Positions 7,604-16,237 of a stretch of 64,000 bases of DNA are shown here, piece by piece. The stretch's first letter is position 1. Every line of letters starts with the position of its first letter. The stretch covers positions 124,001 through 188,000 of the forward strand of contig NZ_VITN01000013.1 of assembly GCF_007828045.1 (NCBI RefSeq). Direction: 5' to 3'. The DNA comes from Nitrospirillum amazonense (GTDB lineage Bacteria > Pseudomonadota > Alphaproteobacteria > Azospirillales > Azospirillaceae). Position numbers and translations under genes: made by a program. The notes under the pieces are model-generated. The model did not search any database and was not told the DNA's origin. It worked only from the letters and a program-made list of their open reading frames with translations.

Positions 7604-10107
7604 GTTCCCCTGCGCTTGGCCCGGGCCGTAGGCTCCGCCTCCAGCGGATTGTCGGGCCAGTAGTGGCGCGGGTAGCGGCCCGCCAGATCCTTCTTCACGT
7701 CCCGGTAGGTGTTGGCCCAGAAGGAGGCCAGGTCGCGGGTGACCTGGATGGGGCGATGAGCCGGCGACAGCAGGTGCAGCAGCACGGGCACGCCCGCCAC
7801 CGTCGGCGTCTGCGGCCGGCCGAACAGCTCCTGCAGGCGCACGGCCAGGGTGGGGATTTCACCGGAATAGTCGATGGGCAACCGCGACCCGCTGGGCACG
7901 TCGATATGGGTGGGCGCCTGACGCTCCAGTTCCTGGCCCTGGGGCCAGTCCAGCATGCCGGTTAGCGCGCTGTGCAGGTCCAGGCGCGGCAAATGGCTGG
8001 CGCGGCTGATACCGGTCAGGTAGGGGGCCAGCCAAGTCTCCAGGGTGGCCAGCAGCGCCTCGTCCGACAGGTCCGGCCAGACATCCTGTCCGCCGGAGCG
8101 GTGCAGGAAGCGCACACGCTCCCGCCACGCCTCCAACGCCTTGGTCCAGGGCAGGGCCGCCAGCCCCATCTCGCGAATGCCGGCCATCATGGCGGCGGCC
8201 ATGGCCTCGGCCGAGGGCTGGCTCAACACCTCGTCCTTCAGCACCAGGCCGAACAGGCGCCGGCGGCGGCGGGCCAGCACGGCCTGTTCCCGTCCGTCCC
8301 AGCTCACCAGATCTTCCGTCACGATGCGGTCGGCGTAGACCTCCTCGATCTCTTCCCGCGTGATGGGGGCCGCCAGGTAGATGCGGGCCTCGCGCGCGTC
8401 GCCATCCAGGTCGCCCACCGCCAGCCAATCCTGGCGCGACAGGGCGTCGGCGCTGTCCAGCACCGCCCCCTTGCCGTTGGCCAGGCGGTACTGGCCCTGG
8501 CCGCCGGGGCGCTTCTGCGCCAGGCGGTCGGGATAGGCCAACGCCAGCAGGCGGCCGGCGTCCTCTCCCGTGAACGACCGGTCGGTGATGCGCAACTGGC
8601 GCATGGTTTGGCGGGCGCTTTCCCGGATCTGGCGCAGGGCGTTGCGATCGGCCGCCCCGCCGTCGTGGCCGGACAGCAGGTCCAGCCGGCGGCGCAAATC
8701 GGCGTCCCGGGAGATGCCGCGCAGGGGATCACGCTCCTCCAGCAGGGCCGCCAGGTGGGCCGCCGCCGCGCCCAGTCCCAGCTCCACGCCCGTCAGCACC
8801 ATGTGCGCCAGGCGGGGATGCATGCCCAGCGTGGCCATGCGCCGGCCGTGGGCGGTGATCCTGGATTCCTCGTCCAAGGCGCCGAGCTGGCCCAGCAGGG
8901 TGCGGGCCTGGGCTAGGGGGGCCGCCGGCGGCAGGTCCAGCCAGGGCAGGGCGGTCACGTCGTCGATCCCCCAGGCGGCCAGTTCCAGCGCCAGGGGGGC
9001 CAGATCGGCGCGCAGGATTTCCGGTGGGGCGTAGGGCGTCAGCGCCCGGTCCGCCTGTTCGCTCCACAGCCGATAGCAGACACCGGGTTGCAAGCGGCCG
9101 GCGCGCCCCCGGCGCTGGTCGGCGGATGCGCGGGAGACGCGGGCCGTTTCCAGCCGGTTCATGCCGCTGCCGGGATCGAAGCGGCCCAGGCGGGCCTGGC
9201 CGGCGTCGACCACGATGCGGATGCCGTCGATGGTCAGGCTGGTTTCGGCGATGGCGGTGGCCAGCACCACCTTGCGCTGGCCGGCCGTGGCCGGGCGGAT
9301 GGCCGCCTCTTGCTGGTCCAGCGCCAGGTCGCCATAGAGGGGGGCGACCATCACGTCGCGGGGCAGACCCAGGTCGGCCAGGGCCTTTTCCGTGCGCCGG
9401 ATTTCGCCGGTTCCCGGCAGGAAGACCAGGGCGCTGCCCTGTTCCTCCATCAGCGCGCGCTTGACCACGCGGGCCACGGCGGTCTCCAGCCGGTCGGTGG
9501 GCGCGGGCTCGACCCAGCGCGTCTCCACCGGGAAGGCGCGGCCCTCGCTGTTCACCATGGGGGCTGCGTCCTGTCCCTCGTTGGCCAACAGCCTGGCCAC
9601 GGCGGCGCCATCCAGGGTGGCGGACATGATCAGCAGGCGCAGATCCTCGCGCAACAGGCCCTGGGCCTGCAGGCAAAAGGCCAGGGCGAGGTCGGCGTCC
9701 AGGCTGCGTTCATGGAATTCGTCGAACAGCACAGCACCCACGCCGTCCAGCGACGGATCGCCCTGCAGCTGGCGCAGGAACAGGCCTTCCGTCACGACTT
9801 CGATGCGGGTCGCCGGCCCGACGCGCGTGTCCAGGCGGACCCGGTATCCCACCGTCCCGCCCACGGCCTCACCCAGGGTGTCGGCCATGCGCTTGGCAGC
9901 GGCGCGGGCGGCCAGGCGCCGGGGTTCCAGCATGATGATCTTCCGGCCGGCCAGCCAGGGCTGGTCCAGCAGGGCCAGGGGCACGCGTGTGGTCTTGCCG
10001 GCGCCGGGGGCGGCCTGCAGCACGGCGTTGGGCGTGCCGGCCAGGACCCGCAGCAGGTCCGGCAGCACGGCATCGATGGGAAGAGCGATCTGGTCGATGG
10101 GCGGCAT
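7600..10107 (-). CDS. hrpB: ATP-dependent helicase HrpB
   Basis: DExH-box helicase of the HrpB family, whose cellular role is poorly defined (RNA helicase-like). 835 residues from the ATG at 10107, the usual family length. Motifs: Walker A APGAGKTT (33-40), motif II DEFH (129-132), motif III SATLD (about 160), helicase C-terminal domain ending QRRGRAGR, then a long HrpB-specific C-terminal region. An upstream in-frame ATG at 10182 would add 25 residues not typical of the family. It is transcribed divergently from the DUF1428 gene and converges with the beta-lactamase gene with a 4-base overlap. Confidence 0.93.
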   Translation of the reverse strand: MPPIDQIALPIDAVLPDLLRVLAGTPNAVLQAAPGAGKTTRVPLALLDQPWLAGRKIIMLEPRRLAARAAAKRMADTLGEAVGGTVGYRVRLDTRVGPATRIEVVTEGLFLRQLQGDPSLDGVGAVLFDEFHERSLDADLALAFCLQAQGLLREDLRLLIMSATLDGAAVARLLANEGQDAAPMVNSEGRAFPVETRWVEPAPTDRLETAVARVVKRALMEEQGSALVFLPGTGEIRRTEKALADLGLPRDVMVAPLYGDLALDQQEAAIRPATAGQRKVVLATAIAETSLTIDGIRIVVDAGQARLGRFDPGSGMNRLETARVSRASADQRRGRAGRLQPGVCYRLWSEQADRALTPYAPPEILRADLAPLALELAAWGIDDVTALPWLDLPPAAPLAQARTLLGQLGALDEESRITAHGRRMATLGMHPRLAHMVLTGVELGLGAAAAHLAALLEERDPLRGISRDADLRRRLDLLSGHDGGAADRNALRQIRESARQTMRQLRITDRSFTGEDAGRLLALAYPDRLAQKRPGGQGQYRLANGKGAVLDSADALSRQDWLAVGDLDGDAREARIYLAAPITREEIEEVYADRIVTEDLVSWDGREQAVLARRRRRLFGLVLKDEVLSQPSAEAMAAAMMAGIREMGLAALPWTKALEAWRERVRFLHRSGGQDVWPDLSDEALLATLETWLAPYLTGISRASHLPRLDLHSALTGMLDWPQGQELERQAPTHIDVPSGSRLPIDYSGEIPTLAVRLQELFGRPQTPTVAGVPVLLHLLSPAHRPIQVTRDLASFWANTYRDVKKDLAGRYPRHYWPDNPLEAEPTARAKRRGT

Positions 10108-10202
10108 GGTGCCGTCATAGCGCGCGACCGCGGCCACTGCCAGCCCTTGCGATGCTTTGCTATGATGCGGTCGGCATCTCATTCGCAGGGGAGGGCTGGA
10201 CC

Positions 10203-10559
10203 ATGTACATCGTCGGCATCGTGATTCCCGTGCCTGGGGACAAGAAGGACGCCTATCGCGCCTGGTCGGAGAACAGCGCCGTGCTGTTCAAGGAATTTGG
10301 CTGCCTGGAAATCGTCGAATCCTGGGAGGATAACGTCCCGGACGGCAAGCAGACCGACATGCGCCGGGCGGTGGCGGCCCAGCCGGGGGAGAAGATCGTC
10401 TTTTCCTGGCAGGTGTGGCCGGACAAGGAGACGCTGGACGCGGCCGAGGAGAAGATGCGCGACGATACGCGCTTCGACATCCCTGGTGATATGCCGTTCG
10501 ATGCCAAGCGGCTGATCTACGGCTGCTTCAGCCCGCTGCACGTCATGGGGCGCGGCTAG
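10203..10559 (+). CDS. DUF1428 family protein
   Basis: 118-residue small soluble alpha/beta protein of the DUF1428 family, ferredoxin-like fold related to EthD/ABM dimeric barrels. It begins MYIVGIVIPVP and contains ENSAVLFKEFGCLEIVESW and the end SPLHVMGRG, close to the family pattern (YGGF/YGCF near the C-terminus). No catalytic function is established. The ATG at 10203 follows an aggggagggc ribosome binding site. Confidence 0.85.
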   Translation: MYIVGIVIPVPGDKKDAYRAWSENSAVLFKEFGCLEIVESWEDNVPDGKQTDMRRAVAAQPGEKIVFSWQVWPDKETLDAAEEKMRDDTRFDIPGDMPFDAKRLIYGCFSPLHVMGRG

Positions 10560-10560
10560 C

Positions 10561-11001
10561 TCAGGCTAGGCTCAGGGTGTCCAGGCTGCGCTGGAAGTCC
10601 TCCGCCCGGTAGGGCTTGGTGATGAAACCCAGGGAGATGGAATGGGCGCGGTTGCGCAGGATGTTGGCGTCGACGGCGCTGGTGAACAGGCTGCGGATGC
10701 CGAAGCGCTTCCAGATGCGCTCCGCCGCTTCAACGCCGTCGTCACCTCCGCGCAGCATGACGTCCATCAGCACCAGGTCGGGACGGTGATGATCCACCGC
10801 GTCAACCGCCTCTTCCACCGACGCGGCCAGGGCGCACACCTCGTGGCCCTGCTGCAACAGGATTTGCTGGAGGCCGAGGGCGATCAGCGCCTCGTCCTCG
10901 ACGACCACGATGCGATAACGGGGATGACGGGCCGTGGAGGACCGCTGGGTCAGTTCCCGATCAATTGTCTGTTCGGCACGCACGGCGCAGCAACCTCGCA
11001 A
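10561..11001 (-). CDS. Single-domain response regulator
   Basis: 146 residues consisting only of a receiver domain after about 28 variable residues. Phosphoacceptor D80 is in DLVLMDVML, the acidic pair is in VVVEDEAL, and the switch lysine is in ITKPY. There is no output domain, so it acts by protein interaction or in a phosphorelay. It resembles the single-domain regulator at 51491-51919 (same ALxALG start and KPY end), suggesting paralogs. The stop lies one base from the DUF1428 stop on the other strand. The cognate kinase is not in the window. Confidence 0.88.
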   Translation of the reverse strand: MRGCCAVRAEQTIDRELTQRSSTARHPRYRIVVVEDEALIALGLQQILLQQGHEVCALAASVEEAVDAVDHHRPDLVLMDVMLRGGDDGVEAAERIWKRFGIRSLFTSAVDANILRNRAHSISLGFITKPYRAEDFQRSLDTLSLA

Positions 11002-11332
11002 GAAACATCAGGGCGCGCCGTTGCCAGGGGCCGACCCAGATTGACTACATTTTTCCGCAAAACGACGTGAAAGGGTATCCGCCCTTGCGGAAGAGACCGG
11101 TAGGCAACCTGTCATAGTTCACAGGGTCGAGCGCAGTGTGCAGCTGACGACCTTGGCGTATGGCCAAAAAAGGCCTTGAACAGCCGGCACGGCTTCTCCG
11201 GTAACCCAAACGATATGCATTGGCACTTAAAATCCGGACCGGCCCTGTCTACACTGCGGCGGTCTACCCATCTCCCTGGGGCCCGCCTATATCCCTCGGA
11301 CCCATCCCCGGGGCCGCCTTTGGAAAGTGCAA
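11002..11332. other. Intergenic region between response regulator and psd
   Basis: 331 bases without a supported gene. It holds the divergent start regions of the response regulator and psd-pssA, a ggcc-a6-ggcc inverted repeat near 11163-11176, and a possible psd promoter at 11227-11255. Nothing else recognisable. Confidence 0.6.
11227..11255 (+). promoter_or_regulatory. Candidate psd-pssA promoter
   Basis: TTAAAA (11227-11232) and TACACT (11250-11255) are 17 bases apart. The decamer GTCTACACTG around the -10 also occurs upstream of the response regulator gene at 14837-14846, supporting a promoter role. The predicted leader is about 70 bases. Confidence 0.35.
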
Positions 11333-12025
11333 ATGTCCGCTCTCAGCACCGTGATCGTGCCGATCAACCGCGCCGGTTGGCCCTTCATCCTGGCCTTCGC
11401 CGTGGTCACCCTCATCCTGTTCTGGCTCTCGACCTTCCTGGGTTGGATCGGGGTGATCCTGACGGCGTGGTGCGCCTACTTCTTCCGGGATCCCGACCGC
11501 GTGGTGCCCACCCGCCCTGGCCTGATGGTCAGCCCGGCCGACGGCCTGGTGCAGATGATCACCAAGGCGGTGCCGCCGCCGGAGCTGGGCATGGGGCCGG
11601 AGCCGCTGACCCGCATCAGCATTTTCCTGAACGTGTTCAACGTGCACATCAACCGCACCCCCATCGAGGGCACGGTGACGCGCGCCGAATACCACCCGGG
11701 CAAGTTCCTGAACGCCGCCTTGGACAAGGCCAGCGACCTGAACGAGCGCATGAGCATCCGCCTGGCCATGCCCGACGGGCGCGAGATCGCCTTCGTGCAG
11801 ATCGCCGGCCTGGTGGCCCGCCGCATCATCTGTACCCTTAAGCCGGGGCAGAGCGTATCGACGGGTGAGCGCTACGGCCTGATCCGCTTCGGCAGCCGCA
11901 CCGACATCTACCTGCCGGATGGCGTGCAGCCCCTGGTGGTGGTGGGCCAGAAGGCCCTGGGTGGCGAGACCATCCTGGCCGACTTGGCCAGCACGGAGCC
12001 GCAGCGTCAGGGCGTGGTGCGCTGA
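11333..12025 (+). CDS. psd: Phosphatidylserine decarboxylase proenzyme
   Basis: Makes phosphatidylethanolamine from phosphatidylserine at the inner membrane. It is the short (about 230-residue) form of the enzyme, with two N-terminal hydrophobic segments (about 17-52). Self-cleavage should occur at G187-S188 in RFGSRTD, leaving a pyruvoyl group on the small chain; the conserved NVHINRTP is at 103-110. The ATG at 11333 is preferred to the GTG at 11327 because ggaaag lies at proper spacing. The stop and the pssA start overlap (TGATG), so the two successive enzymes of the pathway are translationally coupled. Confidence 0.94.
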   Translation: MSALSTVIVPINRAGWPFILAFAVVTLILFWLSTFLGWIGVILTAWCAYFFRDPDRVVPTRPGLMVSPADGLVQMITKAVPPPELGMGPEPLTRISIFLNVFNVHINRTPIEGTVTRAEYHPGKFLNAALDKASDLNERMSIRLAMPDGREIAFVQIAGLVARRIICTLKPGQSVSTGERYGLIRFGSRTDIYLPDGVQPLVVVGQKALGGETILADLASTEPQRQGVVR

Positions 12026-12993
12026 TGGTGCAACGTCCCCCGAGGACAGGCGGGGGGGCGCTGGGACGGCGCCGCCGGGCCATCCGGCCGCCGCGCCTGG
12101 GTGGCCTCACCATCAACAAGCTGTTGCCCAACATGCTGACGGTGCTGGCCCTGTCGGCCGGCATGACGGGCATCCGCTTCGCCACCGAGCAGCGCTGGGA
12201 ACACGCGGTCGTCGCCATCGTGGTGGCGGCCGTGCTGGACGCGCTGGACGGCCGCATCGCCCGCCTGCTGAATGCGCAGAGCAAGTTCGGGGCGGAGCTG
12301 GACAGCCTGTCCGATGTGGTCAGCTTCGGCGTGGCCCCGGCCATGATCCTGTACATGTGGGGCCTGAACGAGGCGCGCAGCTTCGGCTGGATCGCCTGCC
12401 TGCTGTTTGGGGCCTGTGCCGCCCTGCGCCTCGCGCGCTTCAACACCGCCCTGGGTTCGGCCGCGCAGAAGCCGGTGTGGGCCTACAACTACTTCACCGG
12501 CGTGCCGGCCCCGGCCGGCGCCGGTCTGGCCCTGTTGCCCATCGTCGCCAGTTTCGAGATGGGGCGCACGGTCGTGGGCCACCCGGCCTTCGTCGTGGTG
12601 TGGACCGTGGGCATGGCGGCGCTGATGATCAGCGCCATCCCCACCTTTTCCCTGAAGGGCCTGCGCATCCACCCGCGCTATGTCGTCTTCATTTTCCTGG
12701 GCCTGGTGCTGCTGGCGGCCGGTGTGGTCAGCGCGCCCTGGACCACCCTGCTGATCCTGGGCGTGGGCTATCTCGCCACGCTGCCCTTCAGCGTCCGCCA
12801 GTACCAGCGCCTGATGACCCAGGCGGAATCGCTGGTGGGCGCCGGGCCGGAAGGGCCAGAGGGCGTGGTGACAGAGGGCGTGATGACGGAGGGCGTGGTG
12901 ACAGAGGGCGCCGTGGCGCCGGAAAGCGTGGTGGACCCGGTGGCCGGCGAACCGCCGGTGCCGCCGCCGGAGGGGACGGCGCCGCGGCCCTGA
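12025..12993 (+). CDS. pssA: CDP-diacylglycerol--serine O-phosphatidyltransferase
   Basis: Integral membrane enzyme forming phosphatidylserine from CDP-diacylglycerol and serine, the substrate of Psd. The CDP-alcohol phosphatidyltransferase motif DG-x2-AR-x8-G-x3-D-x3-D is complete at residues 75-97 (D75, G76, A79, R80, G89, D93, D97). Several membrane segments follow to about residue 265. The C-terminal tail is unusual: three tandem EGVVT/EGVMT pentapeptides (residues 279-293) and then a Pro/Glu/Val-rich end, outside the catalytic domain. Confidence 0.93.
   Translation: MVQRPPRTGGGALGRRRRAIRPPRLGGLTINKLLPNMLTVLALSAGMTGIRFATEQRWEHAVVAIVVAAVLDALDGRIARLLNAQSKFGAELDSLSDVVSFGVAPAMILYMWGLNEARSFGWIACLLFGACAALRLARFNTALGSAAQKPVWAYNYFTGVPAPAGAGLALLPIVASFEMGRTVVGHPAFVVVWTVGMAALMISAIPTFSLKGLRIHPRYVVFIFLGLVLLAAGVVSAPWTTLLILGVGYLATLPFSVRQYQRLMTQAESLVGAGPEGPEGVVTEGVMTEGVVTEGAVAPESVVDPVAGEPPVPPPEGTAPRP
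12859..12909 (+). repeat. 15-bp tandem repeat inside pssA
   Basis: Three tandem 15-base units (12859, 12874, 12889) plus a partial fourth, encoding EGVVT, EGVMT, EGVVT, EG. Being a multiple of three, copy-number change would keep the frame. Confidence 0.85.
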
Positions 12994-13000
12994 CCAACCC

Positions 13001-13852
13001 TTATTTGTGAGCCACCAGCAAACGGGCATGGAGATGGACGGGTATCTTCCCGTCCATCTCCGTTTCCAGCGCCACCGCGGTGGCGATGCGCACCTCCGCC
13101 GCCGCGCGCCCTTCGGCCGACATCCGGGCCAGGGCGGGGGTGAAGGCCATGTCCAGGGTGGGGCGCCAGAATGGCTTGGCGGCGTCGGCCAGGGCCGACT
13201 GCTCCAGCGAGGTTTCCGACACGGTGTCGAAGCCCGCATCCAGGAGTAGGCGGCCCAGCGCGCCCTCTTCAGCGAAGCGGAACAGCACGGCCAACTCCGG
13301 CACGCCGCCCAGCGCCTCATCCAAAAGGCGGAACAGCGTATTGTCGGCCTTCGGGCCCCAGCACAGCAAGGCCGCGATGCCACCCGGCTGCAAGACGCGA
13401 TGCATCTCGGCCACGGCGCCGGCTGCATCCGGCACGAACATCAGGCCGAAGCGGCAGCTGATCCGGTCCACGCTGGCGGGGGCCAGGGGCAGGGCGGTCA
13501 TGTCGGCCGCCAGGAAGGAAAGGGCGGCGACGCCGGCCCCGCGCCGGCGGGCGCCGGCCAGCATGGCGGGCACCAGGTCGCTGGCCAGGACGCGGCCCCC
13601 TTTGGCACCTTCGGTCGGGCTCATGCCCTTTGCCGCGGTGATCGCCGGTTCGCCGGCGCCGCTGGCCAAATCCAGAAGGGTGTGGTGTGGCTGCAGCGCC
13701 AGCGCGGCCAGCAGCGGCTGGTTCAGGCGCGCGGCGGGGTCCGCCATGCTGTCGGCCCAGCGGTCCCAGGCCTGGCCGCTGTCGTGCCAGCGGCGGATTT
13801 CCCGTTCGCGGACGGGATGCGGGTCGGCGGCCGGGGGACCGCCGGCGCTCAA
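13001..13852 (-). CDS. Class I SAM-dependent methyltransferase
   Basis: 283 residues, soluble. The SAM-binding motif I is LDLASGAGEP (about 60-69), with an acidic motif II at the end of the next strand (VLASDLVPAML) and the post-motif PGGIAALLCWGP. It most resembles the UbiE/MenG-like methyltransferase_11 group, but the substrate cannot be told. Its start overlaps the stop of the gene at 13849-14166 by 4 bases, so the two are co-transcribed. A perfect 13-bp hairpin lies inside its 3' end. Confidence 0.85.
   Translation of the reverse strand: MSAGGPPAADPHPVREREIRRWHDSGQAWDRWADSMADPAARLNQPLLAALALQPHHTLLDLASGAGEPAITAAKGMSPTEGAKGGRVLASDLVPAMLAGARRRGAGVAALSFLAADMTALPLAPASVDRISCRFGLMFVPDAAGAVAEMHRVLQPGGIAALLCWGPKADNTLFRLLDEALGGVPELAVLFRFAEEGALGRLLLDAGFDTVSETSLEQSALADAAKPFWRPTLDMAFTPALARMSAEGRAAAEVRIATAVALETEMDGKIPVHLHARLLVAHK
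13030..13061 (+). terminator. Hairpin, probable psd-pssA terminator inside the convergent methyltransferase gene
   Basis: A perfect 13-bp stem (13030-13042 with 13049-13061) with loop TATCTT, 37 bases past the pssA stop. It is followed by only a short T-run. It lies within the last codons of the convergent methyltransferase gene, where it encodes MDGKIPVHL. Confidence 0.5.
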
Positions 13853-14166
13853 TGCAAGACCCTGGGGTGGTGGTCCTGCGGCTCATAGCCGCCGTCGGCC
13901 AGGCGGTGGCGCAGCATGTCCACCTCTTCCGTCAGGCGCTGGTTGAATTCACCCAGCCGTTCCACTTGGCCGGCCAGGTCGGTCAGGTCGCGCTGCAGCC
14001 GCGTCAGGTGGTCCGAGGCGGTACGGGCCAGGTTTGACTGGCGCACGGCCAGGCGGCCCAGGCGGCGCCAGACATAGCCGATGGTCATGCCCGTGGCGGC
14101 CAGCACGGCCGCACAGGCGAAGACCAGGAACAGGGTGGGGTGGGCGTTGTCCAACTGCGAAAGCAT
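13849..14166 (-). CDS. Small membrane protein with coiled coil, unknown function
   Basis: 105 residues. One membrane segment (about 11-32) is followed by a positively charged WRRLGR and a heptad-like helical region to about residue 88 (LTRLQRDLTDLAGQVERLGEF), and a His-rich end (EPQDHHPRVLH). The layout suggests a membrane-anchored coiled coil facing the cytoplasm. I do not recognise the family. It overlaps the start of the methyltransferase gene (ATGA). Confidence 0.65.
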   Translation of the reverse strand: MLSQLDNAHPTLFLVFACAAVLAATGMTIGYVWRRLGRLAVRQSNLARTASDHLTRLQRDLTDLAGQVERLGEFNQRLTEEVDMLRHRLADGGYEPQDHHPRVLH

Positions 14167-14280
14167 GTGCGTTCAACCATGGCGGCCGCGGTTAAGGGGC
14201 GGCGGTCGTAGGGGGCGGTGACCTTTTCTACAAATAAGCGTGGCACCGTCTGGTGAAAAGGCCGCGTGTGCGGCGGCGCC

Positions 14281-14619
14281 TCACGACAGGCTGGTCGTGG
14301 GCTCGGCCACGGTTTCCGGCGTCAGGGCGGCCAGCTTGTCACCGAAGGCGCGCAGAACCGGCAGGAAGCGGTCGATCTGGTCGCGGGTGACGTGGGCGTC
14401 CGTGCGCAGGATGATGTCGGGGGCCGCCTGCAGCAGCTGAGTCATGCGGAAAGGGCCGATCTGATCATCCAGGAACATGGACAGTCCCATCAGCATGCCC
14501 AAGGTCACGTCGTCCGGCGCGCTGGGGGTGTTCAATACATCGTGCAGCTGTTCCATCAGCGTGTAGGTCAGGACGGACGTGCGTTCGATGAGGTTGTTCT
14601 GGGGGATAGGCCGGGACAT
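14281..14619 (-). CDS. Hypothetical protein
   Basis: 112 residues from the ATG at 14619 (MSRPIPQNNLIERTSVL), which is preceded by an aggagcg-type site; the frame is open further upstream to 14829 but that part is compositionally unlike a protein. Predicted all-helical and soluble, with no known motif. It lies between the methyltransferase pair and the response regulator on the opposite strand. Function unknown. Confidence 0.6.
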   Translation of the reverse strand: MSRPIPQNNLIERTSVLTYTLMEQLHDVLNTPSAPDDVTLGMLMGLSMFLDDQIGPFRMTQLLQAAPDIILRTDAHVTRDQIDRFLPVLRAFGDKLAALTPETVAEPTTSLS

Positions 14620-14850
14620 GGGACTGGCGCTCCTTATCAACACCTGCCCGGTGCAGGGAGCCGCATGCGGCGGATCCATCCGGGGATGAGCGAACCATAG
14701 GCCGCCGCTCGTCACCAAACCGTTAACTGCGCGAGAACGGCGTGTAGGCCGCACTGTGCGAGGGGATAGGGTGAGGATCGGGCGCGGCGCGCGGTATGTT
14801 CCTGCCGCATTAACCCGCGCGCGGGACACAGGAAGGGTCTACACTGTTGG

Positions 14851-14880
14851 CCAAACAGGGGCCGGCCAAACAGGGGCCGG
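14851..14880 (+). repeat. 15-bp perfect tandem duplication in the leader of a response regulator gene
   Basis: The unit ccaaacaggggccgg occurs twice in a row (14851-14865, 14866-14880), 15 bases before the ATG at 14896 and just after the possible -10 TACACT (14840-14845). Confidence 0.9.
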
Positions 14881-14895
14881 CTGGCATCAGGCGAC

Positions 14896-15573
14896 ATGGC
14901 ATCAGCGAAATCCGGAAAATACTACCGCCTGGACGGTTTGAGCGTTCTGGTGGCCGACGACAACCGCTTCGTGCGCACCATCCTGGTCACGGTGCTGCGG
15001 GGCCTGGGTGTCGGCCGCGTGCTGCAGGCGGAGAATGGCGAGGAAGCGACCGCCATCCTGGACGTGTCGACGCAGATCCAGGGGGCCAGCGACATCGACC
15101 TCGTCTTCGCCGATCATCTCATGGCGCCGGTGGATGGGCTGGAGTTGCTGAAGTGGGTGCGTGAGCATGACCACGACAAGCTGAAGTTCATGCCCTACAT
15201 CATGATGAGCGGCGAGGCGGACGAGAACGCCGTGCGCCTGGCGCGCGACGGCGGGGTCACTGAATACCTGGCCAAGCCCATGTCGGTGGCCAATGTCGCC
15301 TCACGCCTGGTGGCCATCGTCGACAAGCCGCGGCCCTTCATACGCGCGCCCGGCTATATCGGGCCTGACCGGCGGCGGCGGACCTTGCCCTATGCGGGGG
15401 ACGACCGCCGCGTGATGACGGGCCACCGCGTGACGCTGGACGGGGCCCAGGCGCCCATCGAGGACGAGGCGCTGCCGCCCGTCGGCCAGGCCGTGCCCGA
15501 GGTGGCCGCCCAGGAGGCGGGCGGAGCCGTTGGAGCGGAAGCCGCACCGCCGCCGTCGGGAACTTTGGATTAA
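14896..15573 (+). CDS. CheY-like response regulator with unusual C-terminal tail
   Basis: 225 residues. An N-terminal receiver domain (about 13-140) has the acidic pair DD at 21-22, phosphoacceptor D73 in VFADHLM, and the conserved lysine in EYLAKPMS. A linker follows with the motif APGYIGPDRRRR (about 152-163), seen in a group of Rhodospirillales receivers, then a low-complexity Ala/Pro/Glu tail. There is no DNA-binding or enzymatic output domain. The gene at 15637 follows on the same strand, so the pair may work together. The cognate kinase is not nearby. Confidence 0.85.
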   Translation: MASAKSGKYYRLDGLSVLVADDNRFVRTILVTVLRGLGVGRVLQAENGEEATAILDVSTQIQGASDIDLVFADHLMAPVDGLELLKWVREHDHDKLKFMPYIMMSGEADENAVRLARDGGVTEYLAKPMSVANVASRLVAIVDKPRPFIRAPGYIGPDRRRRTLPYAGDDRRVMTGHRVTLDGAQAPIEDEALPPVGQAVPEVAAQEAGGAVGAEAAPPPSGTLD

Positions 15574-15636
15574 CATCGATGGCGGGGCATGCCGGCCGGC
15601 TTTTGAAAAGTTGTGATCCCTTATGGGAGGACAGGT

Positions 15637-16167
15637 ATGACGGACAAGTCCGATAAAGGCCTGCCTGGGAAGGGCACCCGGGTGGTGGAGATCATCGAGC
15701 TGCCGAACAAGCTGCGCGCCAAGGTCGGCGGGGCGGCGGGCAAGCCCGGGCAGATCGACCCGGCGGCCATTGATCGCGCCAGCCGCCACGTGGCCCGCAT
15801 GGCGGAGGCGCACCAGGCCCAGACCCGCATCGACCTGACCACCTTGCAGGCCGCCTTCGAACAGGCCAAGCGCGACGCGGAGCATCGCGTCCAGCATCTG
15901 CGCAAGGTCTATAAGATTTCCGACGGCATCATGACCCTGGGCCGGACCTTCGGCTACAACCTGCTGTCCGATTTCGCCAATTCCATGAACCACTTCCTGG
16001 TGGATCTGGAAAACCCCACGGATGCCCTGCTGACGGTGGTGGGCTTGCATATCGACGCCATGCATGTCGTGGTGCGCGACGACATCAAGGGCGACGGCGG
16101 CGAACTGGGGCAGGCCCTGACCAAATCGCTGGCCCTGGCCCGCGCCAAGCTGATTCATAAGCGTTAA
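15637..16167 (+). CDS. Conserved hypothetical protein, partner of the upstream response regulator
   Basis: 176 residues from the ATG at 15637 (MTDKSDKGLPGKG), which follows a good gggaggac site; an upstream ATG at 15613 is weaker. The product is soluble and mostly helical (ARHVARMAEAHQAQTRIDLTTL, then a helix with FEQAKRDAEHRVQHL), without known catalytic motifs. It follows the response regulator by 63 bases on the same strand. A regulator-partner role is inferred only from position. Confidence 0.7.
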   Translation: MTDKSDKGLPGKGTRVVEIIELPNKLRAKVGGAAGKPGQIDPAAIDRASRHVARMAEAHQAQTRIDLTTLQAAFEQAKRDAEHRVQHLRKVYKISDGIMTLGRTFGYNLLSDFANSMNHFLVDLENPTDALLTVVGLHIDAMHVVVRDDIKGDGGELGQALTKSLALARAKLIHKR

Positions 16168-16191
16168 CGGGGGCCCCACAGGCGCCGGGCG

Positions 16192-16218
16192 GGCGCATGA
16201 AGACTAGCCTCATGCGCC
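16192..16218. terminator. Bidirectional hairpin between convergent genes
   Basis: A perfect 9-bp stem ggcgcatga/tcatgcgcc (16192-16200, 16210-16218) with a 9-base loop, 24 bases after one stop and 19 bases before the stop of convergent tex. No clear T-tract. Confidence 0.5.
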
Positions 16219-16237
16219 TGGGGGCGTTCCTCCCTGC

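Noticed and set aside
11221-11235. TGGCAC similar to a sigma-54 -24 element upstream of psd
   Set aside because: The base pair GC needed at the -12 position is missing at the right distance (ATCC instead), so it does not fit sigma-54.
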